Below the pieces are notes generated by a model, which saw only the letters and a program-made list of their open reading frames with translations, did no database searches and was not told where the DNA came from. The translations under genes and the position numbers were made by a program. From contig JAJZUQ010000011.1 of assembly GCA_021848385.1 (NCBI GenBank), positions 1 through 64,000 on the forward strand: DNA of 64,000 bases, in the 5' to 3' direction. This document shows, in pieces, positions 35,323 through 44,435 of this stretch. How positions within the stretch are numbered: position 1 is the first letter of the stretch; each line of letters starts with the position of its first letter. Source of the DNA: Deltaproteobacteria bacterium. Lineage in GTDB: Bacteria; Desulfobacterota; Desulfuromonadia; Geobacterales; Geobacteraceae.

Positions 35323-37377
35323 TCAAGCCGATTTTGAGGCTTCCTGCTCGTGCAGCTCTTCTTTTTCCTGGGGAGGGATGGAAAAGGTGATGCGGTTGCG
35401 CCCATCGGCCTTGGCCTTGTAGAGGGCGACATCCGCCGCGTGAATAAGGGCCGTTGCCGTATCGCCGTCTTCCTGGAACGCGGCCAGTCCGATGCTGGCG
35501 GTCAACCGCCCCAGGGGGAGCTCTTCCTCGCCGGCGAACGCCTCGCTTTCAATGCCACGCCGGATCCTCTCAGCCACGAAAATCGCCTCCCGCTTTATGG
35601 TCGCCGGCAGGATGATGCAGAACTCCTCACCGCCGTAACGGGTCACCATGTCCATATCCCGCACGGAGGTCCTGAGTATTTTGGCGGTCTTCTTCAGGGC
35701 CTTGTCTCCGGCGATGTGGCCGTTGTAATCGTTGTACTGCTTGAAATGATCCAGATCGATCATCATGACGGTAAGGCTCAGTCCCTGACGGATGCTCCGG
35801 TTCAGCTCCTCCTCAATCCGTTTCTCCAGGAAGCGCCGGTTGTAGAGCTCGGTGAGAGGATCGGTGAGAGAGAGCTTCTCCAGCATCGCCGCCCGTTCCA
35901 GGGAAATTGTCCGGACGATCATGGCGGTGGCGTGGTTCACGTACGTGGTGAGGAGTTCAAGGTCCGCCTCGGTGAAAAGTCCCTGGTTTTTCTTGTCTGC
36001 CAGGTTGAGTACGCCGAGGATCTGTTCCTTGAATTTAAGCGGTATGCAGATGAATGACTTGGTCTTGAAGCGGGGGCGGTTGACCCCTTGGCCGAGGTTT
36101 GTCTTCTCGATGTCGTTAACCAGCAGGGGGGTGCCGTTCAGCGCTACCCTCCCCGCGATCCCTTTTCCTACCTTCAGGTTGAGGCTGCGGGCCAGGTTGA
36201 GGTTCATGCCGATGGCTGCTTCGATCTGAAGGTTTTCTCCCCGGTCGTCGACCCGCATGAGTGAACCGCTGGTGGCGTTTACCAGGTCGGCTCCCATTTC
36301 CAGGACCTGTCTGACCAGCTCCGCCTGCCCTTCGGTGAGTGCCAGGGAACTGATGACGGCCATGAGCTTGTCGGAAAGGGACGTCTCCCGGCCATGTTCA
36401 GCCTTCTGTCGTAACTGGCGCAGCTTGGCCGCAACCCGGCCGGTAATGATCTGGGTTATAAGGAGGTCGCGGGTGGGAAGCTCGCGGTCGAAGACGAATA
36501 CCAGACCGAACAGTTCGCTGGCGGAGGTGAGAGGGATACAGGTGAGCATGTCGGCGATCCCTCCCGGCAGCAGCTCCTCCACATCCTCGCTCTGAATTAC
36601 GGTCATGTCGGTGGCATAGTTGGGAATCACCCGCCGCAGCTTGTCCGTGCCGATACTGGTCTGGTCGAAGGGAGCATCCCCCCAGGTCCGTTGCAGGGAA
36701 AAACTGTTGTCACCTTCATCGGGGAGAGCCACGACGATGGTCGGCACGTCGAAGAGAATGCCGATGGTCTCGCTCAGAAGAGCAACCACTTCATCGTCCG
36801 TGACGGCGGCGTCGATATCCGCCGCAACCTGCACGATGGCGTTGAGCTGCTCGGTGGTCTTTTCCACGTAGATTACGTGGTGCTCTTCCTTCTGGAAGGA
36901 CGGAATGAGGCCGTGGACCTTCTGTGCCACCCGGAGCAGCTCCACTTCGCTGACGGCGGGAAGTTTCTGCAGCTGGTCGAGGATCTCCATCGGGTTGATG
37001 TCCTCGGTGCGGGCAATGCTTTCCAGTTTGAACAGGTCGAGGGAACGCTCCCGCACGCCGCCGCCGATGATGCAACACAAGGGTGCGGCCGACGAATTGA
37101 GGGGTACCGCGAAGTTAAGGAGTCCGATGGGGCAGCGGAAGACGGCGGGCTGGCCGGATGTCACCACGCTTTTCAGCGCCTGCTCCACGGCCGGCTGGCA
37201 GATACGCGCGCAGAGGCCGGCGGGCAGCAGGGAGTGGCAGAGCTTCCAGCCGGTCTCCGGGGATGATCCGCCGTTCTTGAAGCTGAAGACGTCAAGCTGG
37301 TAATTTGACAGGAAGCTGTGGCTCCTGAGGTTTCCCAGTAACTCTTCCGGCTTGAATGTGGTTTTCGGGTCAGTCAA
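35323..37377 (-). CDS. PocR-GAF-GAF-GGDEF diguanylate cyclase
   Basis: The 684-residue protein makes c-di-GMP. The N-terminal PocR-like sensor domain (about 10-125) has CARICQPAVEQALKSVV and FRCPIGLLNFAVPL. Two GAF domains (about 165-310 and 335-490; FICIPLKFKEQILGVLNLAD in the second) and a GGDEF domain (about 510-670) follow. The active signature is YGGEEF, with an inhibitory RxxD site (RDMD) five residues before it. It lies 26 bp downstream of tldD and may share its transcript. Confidence 0.93.
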   Translation of the reverse strand: MTDPKTTFKPEELLGNLRSHSFLSNYQLDVFSFKNGGSSPETGWKLCHSLLPAGLCARICQPAVEQALKSVVTSGQPAVFRCPIGLLNFAVPLNSSAAPLCCIIGGGVRERSLDLFKLESIARTEDINPMEILDQLQKLPAVSEVELLRVAQKVHGLIPSFQKEEHHVIYVEKTTEQLNAIVQVAADIDAAVTDDEVVALLSETIGILFDVPTIVVALPDEGDNSFSLQRTWGDAPFDQTSIGTDKLRRVIPNYATDMTVIQSEDVEELLPGGIADMLTCIPLTSASELFGLVFVFDRELPTRDLLITQIITGRVAAKLRQLRQKAEHGRETSLSDKLMAVISSLALTEGQAELVRQVLEMGADLVNATSGSLMRVDDRGENLQIEAAIGMNLNLARSLNLKVGKGIAGRVALNGTPLLVNDIEKTNLGQGVNRPRFKTKSFICIPLKFKEQILGVLNLADKKNQGLFTEADLELLTTYVNHATAMIVRTISLERAAMLEKLSLTDPLTELYNRRFLEKRIEEELNRSIRQGLSLTVMMIDLDHFKQYNDYNGHIAGDKALKKTAKILRTSVRDMDMVTRYGGEEFCIILPATIKREAIFVAERIRRGIESEAFAGEEELPLGRLTASIGLAAFQEDGDTATALIHAADVALYKAKADGRNRITFSIPPQEKEELHEQEASKSA

Positions 37378-37403
37378 GGCTGTTCCTCGCCCATGTTACA
37401 CCG

Positions 37404-38786
37404 TCAGGCTGCACCGCCGACGGTTATTTCCGCAATCAGCAGGGTCGGCTGGGCATCCGCCACCGGAACCCCCTGGCCGTCCTTGCCGCAGGTGCCGATA
37501 CCGAAACCCAGGTCGCTGCCGACCTGTTCCACTTTCTTGAGCACGTCCGGCCCGCATCCGGTCAGGGTGGCTCCCCGGACCGGCTCGCCGAGCGCGCCAT
37601 TCTCGATGAGGTATCCTTCGGAGACCTCGAACATGAAGTCGCCGTTAACCGTGTTGACCTGGCCGCCCCCCATCTTCCGGACAAAAAGTCCCTTTGCAAC
37701 CCCTTTGATGATCGATTCCGGCGAGGTGCTGCCGGGGGCGATGAGGGTGTTGGACATCCGGACGATCGGTTTCGACTGGTACGATTCACGGCGACCATTA
37801 CCGGTGGAGTGGCAACCATCCTTCATGGCGGTGAGACGGTCGTACATGTATCCCTTGAGGATACCGTTCTCCACGAGCACGGTGCGCTCCCCTGGCGAAC
37901 CTTCATCGTCGAAGGAGAAGGAGCCCCGGGCGTTGGGAATGGTCGCATCGTCAATAACCGTCACGAGGGGTGATGCGACCTGCTGGCCGATCTTGCCGGA
38001 ATAAACCGACATCCCGGCCTGGGCCAGATCGGCCTCCAGGCCGTGGCCGATGGCCTCGTGGACCATGGTGCCACCCGCTTCGGAGGAGAGCACGACCGGC
38101 ATCATCCCCGCTGGCGCCTTGCGGGCCGCGAGCATCATAACCGCCCGGCGGGCGGCCGTCAGGGCGATTTCTTCGGGGCTCTTCTGGTCGAACAGTTCAA
38201 AGCCGCGGAAGCCGCCAAGGGGTTCGTAGCCGGTCTGGATAACGTCCCCGTCCGCTGCGACCACCTGGGTCATGAAAACCGTTCCGGTCCGGTGCGTTTC
38301 ATGGAACTCCCCCAGAGAGTTGGCGCACTGAGACCGGAGGTTGCTGTCCCGGTACATCACCATTACCTGCCGGACCCGTTGGTCAAACCCGCGGGCTGCA
38401 CCTTCCGCACGGGTGGCAGCGGCCACCTTGTCCCGGAGCGGTATGCTGGCCGGCGGCAGCTTGATGGGAAAGCCGGCCCCGGTCACTTTCGGCCGAAGGT
38501 CGATGGCCCGGCCGAATACCTTCCCCCGTACCGCCTTGCTGACCGTGTCGGCCAGGGCGAGGAGGGCGGCTTCGGTGATTTCGTTGGTATATGCATAGGC
38601 GGTGCGCAGGTCGGAAATGACCCGGATGCCTACCCCACGGTCGGTTCCGGCCAGGACCTTTTCAATCTTGCCATCCTCGCAGACGATGGCGGTCGAGGTA
38701 CCTTCCTCCCCGTAAATATCTGCGTACTCACCTCCGCCGGCCAGGGCGCGGCGAAGAATACCTGCTATGTCAAAGCTGTCCAGCAT
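37404..38786 (-). CDS. tldD: TldD-family metalloprotease
   Basis: The 460-residue TldD subunit. The zinc motif HEAIGHGLEADL (about residue 225) and the conserved ETYQSKP-like RESYQSKPIVRMSNT are present, together with GGQVNTVNGDFMFEVSEGYL. TldD usually works with TldE/PmbA, which is not in the window. ATG 38786. It belongs to a minus-strand gene string with DUF4911 upstream and the GGDEF gene downstream. Confidence 0.95.
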   Translation of the reverse strand: MLDSFDIAGILRRALAGGGEYADIYGEEGTSTAIVCEDGKIEKVLAGTDRGVGIRVISDLRTAYAYTNEITEAALLALADTVSKAVRGKVFGRAIDLRPKVTGAGFPIKLPPASIPLRDKVAAATRAEGAARGFDQRVRQVMVMYRDSNLRSQCANSLGEFHETHRTGTVFMTQVVAADGDVIQTGYEPLGGFRGFELFDQKSPEEIALTAARRAVMMLAARKAPAGMMPVVLSSEAGGTMVHEAIGHGLEADLAQAGMSVYSGKIGQQVASPLVTVIDDATIPNARGSFSFDDEGSPGERTVLVENGILKGYMYDRLTAMKDGCHSTGNGRRESYQSKPIVRMSNTLIAPGSTSPESIIKGVAKGLFVRKMGGGQVNTVNGDFMFEVSEGYLIENGALGEPVRGATLTGCGPDVLKKVEQVGSDLGFGIGTCGKDGQGVPVADAQPTLLIAEITVGGAA

Positions 38787-38921
38787 AGGTGAGATTCATC
38801 CTCTTTGTGTTTAGCAATAATGGTGCCGGAAATCTCATTTTGTGAGTTTTTTGCCCCCGAAAGGCATCCCTGCCTTTCCTGCCGTGCAGGGGAAAAGACG
38901 TGGTGTGGAATGAACCGGCTG

Positions 38922-39212
38922 TTAGCGGCAGTACGGAGATGCCGTGCTGTCAGTAGAAGCGATGGTGTTTCCCCGTGCCGGAGGAGGTTCGGTTTCTTCC
39001 AGGGGGATTTCTCCCGCAAGGGCCAGGAGCAGGTCCTCCGCGTCCTGCCGGAAGCAGGCCGGGAAGGAAACTCTAATGACCCCTCCCGTCTTGTCGACAG
39101 TGCTGACGGTTAACAACCCTTCATATGCCTCGGTGATAAACTTCAGGTAAACCATTTCGCGGCGGCTGACCCTGAAATATCGCGTAACAGTAAGGTAAAT
39201 AACGGTGTCCAT
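38922..39212 (-). CDS. DUF4911 protein
   Basis: A 96-residue protein with the DUF4911 pattern: DTVIYLTVTRYFRVSRREMV then YLKFITEAYEGLLTVSTVD. ATG 39212 follows GGAG at 4 nt. A Thr/Ser-rich tail (NTIASTDSTASPY) ends the protein. The family occurs in Desulfuromonadota; function is unknown. It lies 135 bp upstream of tldD. Confidence 0.88.
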   Translation of the reverse strand: MDTVIYLTVTRYFRVSRREMVYLKFITEAYEGLLTVSTVDKTGGVIRVSFPACFRQDAEDLLLALAGEIPLEETEPPPARGNTIASTDSTASPYCR

Positions 39213-39371
39213 CAAACTCCTCAAGGTCATTATAAGTAGCACTTAATTTGAATAAAAACAACAGGGAATTAGCATGTTGCCAATATTATTGGAGTATTTC
39301 AACGAGATGTTGTTTTTGCTTTGATGCGATAGAATAGGGTGGTTATTTCACGTACTATGCACTGGAGGAGG

Positions 39372-39407
39372 GCACCCGGTGGACTCCCTGAAGGGGCCAC
39401 CGGGTGC
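39372..39407. terminator. Strong hairpin after the isochorismatase gene
   Basis: GCACCCGGTGG (39372-39382) with CCACCGGGTGC (39397-39407), an 11-bp perfect stem. It lies 19 bp after the isochorismatase stop. No T-run, so termination may be weak or Rho-linked. Confidence 0.55.
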
Positions 39408-39425
39408 AGGATGCGAGGGGTGGTT

Positions 39426-39989
39426 TTACCGCACCAGCTTGGAGAGCTTCTTGAATTCGTCGGTTCCTGCTGTCCGGAGGAGCTGGAAGAGTGCCGTTTC
39501 GGTTGAGGTTATGACGGCACCGGCTGCACGGGCTGTCTCAATGCCAATGAGCCAGTTCTCCTTGCGCCGGCTCATGACGGCATCGCGGACCAGGTGCACC
39601 GTGTATCCCGCCTCCAGGAGTTCGAGCACGGTCTGCAGCACACAAACGTGGGTCTCCATACCGGTTATGATGACCTGCGTCTTCCCCAGCGCCCGCAGTC
39701 GGTCGGGGAAGGGGCTTTCGCCGCAACAACTGAAGGTCATTTTCTCCAGTGCCGGGTCGGTCAGCTGCTCTTTGAGAGCGGGAATGGTTTCTCCGAGCCC
39801 CTTCACGTACTGCTCGGTGGCGATGACCGGTATCCCCATCTCCCGGGCCGCTTCCTGGAGTATGGTGACATTGCGGGTCAACTGCTCCAGGACCGTCCCG
39901 TCCATGGCCCGGCAAAGCTTCTCCTGTACGTCGATCACCACCAGCACTGCCTTGTTGCGGTCGAGAAAAAACGTGTCCTTCACACCCAT
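39426..39989 (-). CDS. Isochorismatase-family hydrolase
   Basis: The 187-residue protein has the catalytic Asp in VLVVIDVQEKLCRAM, Lys region NVTILQEAAREMGIPVI/EKMTFSC and catalytic Cys in ITGMETHVCVLQTVLELLEA, with the typical VHLVRDAVMSRRKENWLIG. The substrate is unknown; the family includes nicotinamidase-like and isochorismatase-like enzymes. It is 186 bp downstream of the ntrC stop, minus strand. Confidence 0.92.
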   Translation of the reverse strand: MGVKDTFFLDRNKAVLVVIDVQEKLCRAMDGTVLEQLTRNVTILQEAAREMGIPVIATEQYVKGLGETIPALKEQLTDPALEKMTFSCCGESPFPDRLRALGKTQVIITGMETHVCVLQTVLELLEAGYTVHLVRDAVMSRRKENWLIGIETARAAGAVITSTETALFQLLRTAGTDEFKKLSKLVR

Positions 39990-40003
39990 GTGAACCTCCT
40001 TTT

Positions 40004-40078
40004 GTTGGGGACCGGGAATAGGGGACAGGTAACACCGTCTTAGCCCCAGTCCCTAGCCCCTGGCCCCTGATCCCTAGT
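40004..40078. repeat. CTAG-rich minisatellite after ntrC
   Basis: Degenerate GGGGACxGGG / CCCTAGCCCCTGGCCCCTGA units; the right part is 40041-40078. The ntrC stop codon (TAG on minus, 40076-40074) lies inside it. The same unit type recurs at 58243-58330. Confidence 0.7.
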
Positions 40079-41516
40079 CTTTCTTAACTTCGATCCCCAG
40101 TTCCTGAATCTTCTTCCTCAGGGTGTTGCGGTTTATGCCGAGAATGTCGGCGGCCCGCACCTGGTTGCCCCGGGTCTTTTCCAGGACAAAGCGTATCAGG
40201 GGGCGCTCCACCTGCTCCAGCACCATGGCGTGAACGTCGCTGCTCTCCATCTTGTCCATGTTGGGAAAGCAGCTGCGGAGCTTGATGTCGACTATCCCTT
40301 CCAGTGAGAGTTCCTCGTTGGCAACCCGCTCTTCCCCTTTCTGCCGGCGCAGTCCCGGAAAGTCGGCCGCCGTGAGGAGCAGGTCCGACGAGAGGATTAC
40401 GGCCCGCTTGATGGTGTTCTCCAGTTCCCGCACGTTACCCGGCCAGTTGTGGTCGGACAGGAGCTGGTAGGTTTCGGGGGCACACTGCTTCATCGGTGTG
40501 CCGAGCTCGGTGCAGGCTTTCTGGAGGAAGTACTCGACAAGCTGGGGGATATCCTCCTTCCGCAACCGGAGGGGAACCAGCTGGATCGGCACCACGTTAA
40601 GGCGGTAGAAGAGGTCTTCCCGAAACTCCTTGTGCCGAACCTTTTCCTCAAGGTCCTGATTGGTGGCGGCGACGATGCGGACGTCCACGGCAATGTTCTG
40701 GTTTCCCCCGGTCCGAGTAACCTCCTTTTCCTGGAGTACCCGGAGGATCTTGGACTGAAGGTCCTGCGGCATATCGCCGATTTCGTCCAGGAAGATGGTG
40801 CCGCCGTTGGCCTGTTCGAATTTCCCCAGCTTGCGTTCCACTGCGCCGGTGAAGGCCCCTTTCTCGAAGCCGAACAGTTCGGATTCCAGGAGTTCCTTGG
40901 GGATGGCGGCACAGTTCAGGGCGATGAAGGGCTTGCCGAGACGCCGGGAGTTGAAGTGGATGGCCCGGGCGATGAGCTCCTTGCCGGTCCCCGATTCCCC
41001 CTGGATCAGGACGGTGACGTCGGAGGGGGCAACCTTGCCGATGGTCTTGTAGACTTCGCGCATGGCCGGCGAGTTGCCGATGATTGTTTTCTCCAGCTGG
41101 TAGCGGTCCTTCAGTTCACTTTTGAGGATCGTCACCTGGGAGGTCATCTCCTGTGCCCGGTTGACCTTCTCCACGATGGCGTCAATCACATCCAGGTCGA
41201 AGGGTTTGGTGATGTAGTCGTAGGCACCGCGCTTCATGGCCTCCACGGCGTTTTTCATACTCGCCTCGGCGGTCATGATCACCACGAGCAGGTCGCTCTT
41301 CAGTTCCCGCACCCGGTCGAGCAGTTCCAGACCGGTCAGGCCGGGCATCTTGATGTCAAGGATGGCCATGTCGTAAGGCTGTGAGTGGATAAGGCTCAAC
41401 GCCTCGTCCCCGTCACGTGCCAGGTCGACACTGAACCCCTTTTTCCTGAGGGCCTTGGAAAGGACCCAGCGCATGCTCTCTTCGTCGTCGGCGACCAGAA
41501 TTCTGTTGATGGACAT
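40074..41516 (-). CDS. ntrC: NtrC-family sigma-54 response regulator
   Basis: The 480-residue regulator. Receiver domain (phospho-Asp in AILDIKMPGLTGLELLDRV, residue about 54). AAA+ sigma-54 domain (GESGTGKELIARAIHFNSRR Walker A about 165; GAFTGAVERKLG contacts sigma-54; GGTIFLDEIGDMP Walker B). Fis-type HTH at the end (NQVRAADILGINRNTLRKKI). It is paired with the histidine kinase gene upstream and dusB, the classic nifR3-ntrB-ntrC order, hence likely nitrogen control (inference). Confidence 0.93.
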   Translation of the reverse strand: MSINRILVADDEESMRWVLSKALRKKGFSVDLARDGDEALSLIHSQPYDMAILDIKMPGLTGLELLDRVRELKSDLLVVIMTAEASMKNAVEAMKRGAYDYITKPFDLDVIDAIVEKVNRAQEMTSQVTILKSELKDRYQLEKTIIGNSPAMREVYKTIGKVAPSDVTVLIQGESGTGKELIARAIHFNSRRLGKPFIALNCAAIPKELLESELFGFEKGAFTGAVERKLGKFEQANGGTIFLDEIGDMPQDLQSKILRVLQEKEVTRTGGNQNIAVDVRIVAATNQDLEEKVRHKEFREDLFYRLNVVPIQLVPLRLRKEDIPQLVEYFLQKACTELGTPMKQCAPETYQLLSDHNWPGNVRELENTIKRAVILSSDLLLTAADFPGLRRQKGEERVANEELSLEGIVDIKLRSCFPNMDKMESSDVHAMVLEQVERPLIRFVLEKTRGNQVRAADILGINRNTLRKKIQELGIEVKKD

Positions 41517-41528
41517 GGTAAAACCTCT

Positions 41529-41600
41529 GTTCAAGGTTCAAGGTTCAAAGTTCGAGGTTCACGTCTTGCAACGTTGAACGTGGAACATTGAACGTTGAAC
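41529..41600. repeat. GTTCAAG / GTTGAAC tandem repeats between ntrC and ntrB
   Basis: Left block: GTTCAAG units (41529-41560). Right block: GTTGAACGTGGAACATTGAA with further AACGTTGAAC units (41571-41600). It fills nearly the whole 89-bp gap of the two-gene operon. Confidence 0.75.
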
Positions 41601-41605
41601 GGTTT

Positions 41606-42694
41606 TTATTGGATTAACGGCAGCATGACGGTGAACGTCGTTCCCCGCCCCGGCTCCGATTCGACTTTGATCATTCCCCGGTGCTCTGCGACGATCTTCT
41701 GGCAGATGGCGAGGCCGAGGCCGGTTCCCTTGCTCTTGGTGGTGTAGAAGGGGGTGAAGAGGTGCTCCAGTTGCTCTCTGCCTATGCCCGGGCCGTCGTC
41801 GGACACCTCGATGGCCACCATGCGGGAGCGCCGTTCCCCCTTCTGGGTCATGCTGTAGTCGGACAGGACCCTGCTGCTCACCCTGATCTGCCCCGTGTTG
41901 CCCACCGCTTCCACCCCGTTCTTGATCAGGTTGAGAAAGAGCTGGGTGAGGAGCGCTTCGTCTGCCAGGATAGGCGGAATGCTCGGGTCGAACTGCTGCT
42001 GAAAGGTTATTTTCCTGCCGGCCGCCGTCCGTTTCTGGAGGAGGATGATATCCCCCAGAATCTTGTGGAGGTTGACCGGGGAAGGTTCAAGCTTGCGTGG
42101 TGCGGCAAGTTCCAGGAGCTCTTCGACGATCCTGTTGACCCGCTGCACCTCCTTGAGCACCACCCGGAGATAGTCACGCTGCTCGCTCTCCTCCGGCAGT
42201 TCCATTGCCAGAAGCTGGGCAGCCCCCTTGATGCCGCCGAGGGGGTTCTTGATCTCGTGGGCAAGGCCGGCAGCCAGCGCTCCCAGGGATGAAAGCCGGT
42301 CGGCGTGGCGGACAGCGTCCTCCAGTTCACGTATGTTGGTAAGGTCGCGCAGGAGAAGTATGGTGCCGATCCGCTCGCCGCTGGCAATCAGGAGTGGTGA
42401 GGTGGTGGCGCCAACCGGTATGGGATGGCCGGTCTTCTTCAGGACGATGTTCTCATGGTCGGAAATGGTCATCCCGGTGCGGGCGGTTTTTCCGATCATC
42501 TCCAGAAGAAGATCTTCTCCCCGGAACAGGGATGTGTAGTGCAATCCCATCGCCTGGCGCCGGGAGACCCCCACCAGTTCCTCCGCCGCCGGGTTGATGA
42601 GGGTAATGTCACCCTTCTCGGCGATGACGACTACGCCGTCGCCGACGCTGTCGATGACGTTTGCGTAATAGTCCTGGAGATGGTCAACGGCCAT
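41606..42694 (-). CDS. ntrB: NtrB-family sensor histidine kinase
   Basis: The 362-residue cytoplasmic kinase. PAS domain (about 10-120), HisKA with phospho-His in AAGLAHEIKNPLGGIKGAAQ (about 150), HATPase (LIKNGVEAV; DDGPGIG; TKSKGTGLGLAICQKIV). ATG 42694 follows GGGGAG at 6 nt and overlaps the dusB 3' end by 11 bp. The cognate regulator is the next gene. Confidence 0.93.
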   Translation of the reverse strand: MAVDHLQDYYANVIDSVGDGVVVIAEKGDITLINPAAEELVGVSRRQAMGLHYTSLFRGEDLLLEMIGKTARTGMTISDHENIVLKKTGHPIPVGATTSPLLIASGERIGTILLLRDLTNIRELEDAVRHADRLSSLGALAAGLAHEIKNPLGGIKGAAQLLAMELPEESEQRDYLRVVLKEVQRVNRIVEELLELAAPRKLEPSPVNLHKILGDIILLQKRTAAGRKITFQQQFDPSIPPILADEALLTQLFLNLIKNGVEAVGNTGQIRVSSRVLSDYSMTQKGERRSRMVAIEVSDDGPGIGREQLEHLFTPFYTTKSKGTGLGLAICQKIVAEHRGMIKVESEPGRGTTFTVMLPLIQ

Positions 42695-43664
42695 GGGGCG
42701 CTCCCCCGAAAAAATCTTCCAGGGCAGCGACAATGGCCGCTTTCCCTGTTATGCGGTTTATCCGGTCCCGGAACTGGGCGGCGCCGGCAAGGCCACGTGC
42801 GTACCACGAAAGGTGCTTGCGCATCTCCCGCAGAGCAACCCGTTCTCCCGAGAGCTCGATGAAAAGTTCCAGGTGACGCAGAGAGACAGTAAGGCGTTCC
42901 GCGGGAGTCGGAACTGCCGGCTCCCTTCCTTCCAGGAGGTCGGCCGCTTCCCGGAAAAGCCAGGGATTTCCCAGTGCGCCACGAGCCAGCATGACACCGT
43001 CGCAGCCGGTCTCTTCGATCATGCGGACCACATCCGTTGCCGTGAAGAGGTCGCCGCTGCCGATGACCGGGATGGCAACGGCCTCTTTCAGGGCGGCAAT
43101 CTTCACCCAGTCGGAATGTCCTTCGAACATCTGGGAGCGGCTGCGGGGGTGGAGGGTGATGGCGTCGCACCCCTCGGCCGCAACGATGCGGCCTATCTCC
43201 AGAAAATTGTCACTGTCCGCACCCCAGCCGGTCCGTATTTTCACCGTCAGGGGAAGCGGGGTGGCCCGCCGGACTTCCCGGACGATGGCTGCCACCTTCC
43301 CGGGGTCCTGCAGGAGGGCGCTGCCTGCACCGCTGTTTACCACCTTGCGGACAGGGCACCCCATGTTGATGTCGATCAGGTCACCGTACCCCTCTACCAA
43401 CCGGGCTCCTTCGGCCAGAAGTGCCGGGTCGTCGCCGAACAGCTGGATACCCAGCGGGCGGTCCTCCGGTGTGCTGGCAAGGAGGCCAAAGGTCTTTTTC
43501 CCGTCACGGACCAGCCCGTTGACGCTCACCATCTCGGTGAATGCAAGGCTTGCACCGCATTCGCGGGCCATGAGTCGCACCGGGAGGTTGGTTATGCCGG
43601 CCATGGGTGCAAGCAGCAGGTTGTTGGGGAGCCGCAATTGACCGATAGTAAGGGGGTGTACCAT
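42684..43664 (-). CDS. dusB: tRNA-dihydrouridine synthase
   Basis: The 326-residue flavoprotein reduces uridine to dihydrouridine in tRNA. Motifs: LLLAPMAGITNLPVRLMARE, QLFGDDPALLAEGARL, DINMGCPVRKVVNSGAGSAL with the catalytic Cys, TVKIRTGWGADSDN, ITLHPRSRSQMFEGHSDW, GSGDLFTATDVVRMIEETG. It heads the nifR3(dusB)-ntrB-ntrC block, with an 11-bp overlap with ntrB. Confidence 0.96.
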   Translation of the reverse strand: MVHPLTIGQLRLPNNLLLAPMAGITNLPVRLMARECGASLAFTEMVSVNGLVRDGKKTFGLLASTPEDRPLGIQLFGDDPALLAEGARLVEGYGDLIDINMGCPVRKVVNSGAGSALLQDPGKVAAIVREVRRATPLPLTVKIRTGWGADSDNFLEIGRIVAAEGCDAITLHPRSRSQMFEGHSDWVKIAALKEAVAIPVIGSGDLFTATDVVRMIEETGCDGVMLARGALGNPWLFREAADLLEGREPAVPTPAERLTVSLRHLELFIELSGERVALREMRKHLSWYARGLAGAAQFRDRINRITGKAAIVAALEDFFGGAPHGR

Positions 43665-43807
43665 GAAGACGTCTATATCCGGAGAAGGTTTTGCCTAATT
43701 TTTGTGCATACTAGCATACGCCGGAAAAAAGGCAAGGGAATTTTGCCCCCGTGACGATCAGCTACGGAAGGGGGAAATTCCGCAGCCATCAGCACTTAAC
43801 GTTCCCA

Positions 43808-43836
43808 TTGACATTTCTGTTGCCGCCGGTTACCCT
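43808..43836 (+). promoter_or_regulatory. Promoter of the 87-residue membrane protein
   Basis: TTGACA (43808-43813), a 17-bp spacer and TACCCT (43831-43836). It lies 110 bp upstream of the ATG. Confidence 0.55.
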
Positions 43837-43945
43837 CCTCTAGATCGACGTCGGCGGTGGGGAGTCTGGTCATCGGTTCCAAAGCTGCCGAGCCCTGTGC
43901 CGGGCTGATCGAGGAAGTCAGATAACCAGGTTTGGAGAGGGTGTC

Positions 43946-44209
43946 ATGGAACTGGTGGGCGGGTTTATGGTGATGTTGTCAATCGTGGGGTTTTTTCTCA
44001 CGGTCCTCTGGTTTATCCTCCCCTTTGTAATCTTTACCATGAAGGGGAAGCTTGACCGGAGCTACATCCTGCTGGAAGACATTGAAAAACGGCTGGCGGC
44101 GATCGAAGCGCGCGCCGGTGCGGCTCAAACGGCCGGTGAGCAAGATGTTTCGCCCGAAGCCCCACCTTCACAACCGTCCCCACCATCCGGCGAGGAGCGG
44201 CCTGTGTAG
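43946..44209 (+). CDS. Small inner-membrane protein
   Basis: 87 residues. A hydrophobic first half, MVMLSIVGFFLTVLWFILPF, makes one long or two short helices. A basic/acidic amphipathic stretch (DRSYILLEDIEKRLAAIEAR, coiled-coil-like) and a Pro/Ser-rich tail follow. ATG 43946 follows GGAGAGG. Unknown function; it stands alone between two minus-strand genes. 44210-44435 has a short hairpin (44303-44318) but no gene. Confidence 0.72.
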   Translation: MELVGGFMVMLSIVGFFLTVLWFILPFVIFTMKGKLDRSYILLEDIEKRLAAIEARAGAAQTAGEQDVSPEAPPSQPSPPSGEERPV

Positions 44210-44435
44210 CGTCCTGCCTGATCTCGTAGGGGCTTTCCTTCATCTCTTATATATCTATATCTGTTCCTCTGGATATAACGTCTTACCTGATTTTTTAGTG
44301 GCAGGAGGAACACCTCCTCCCGTGCTTGGTCAGACTACGTCCGTCTGCCTCCATTTCCCATTCCCCATTTTCTGAACAGCGCCATTTCCGCGCGCAACTC
44401 TTGCCACTGCCGCAACCAGTCTCACTCTTGTATAT

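Noticed and set aside
44210..44435. AT-rich TATATATCTATATC run resembling the motif array at 63.5 kb
   Set aside because: Only one or two degenerate copies, located between convergent genes where a promoter operator is not expected.
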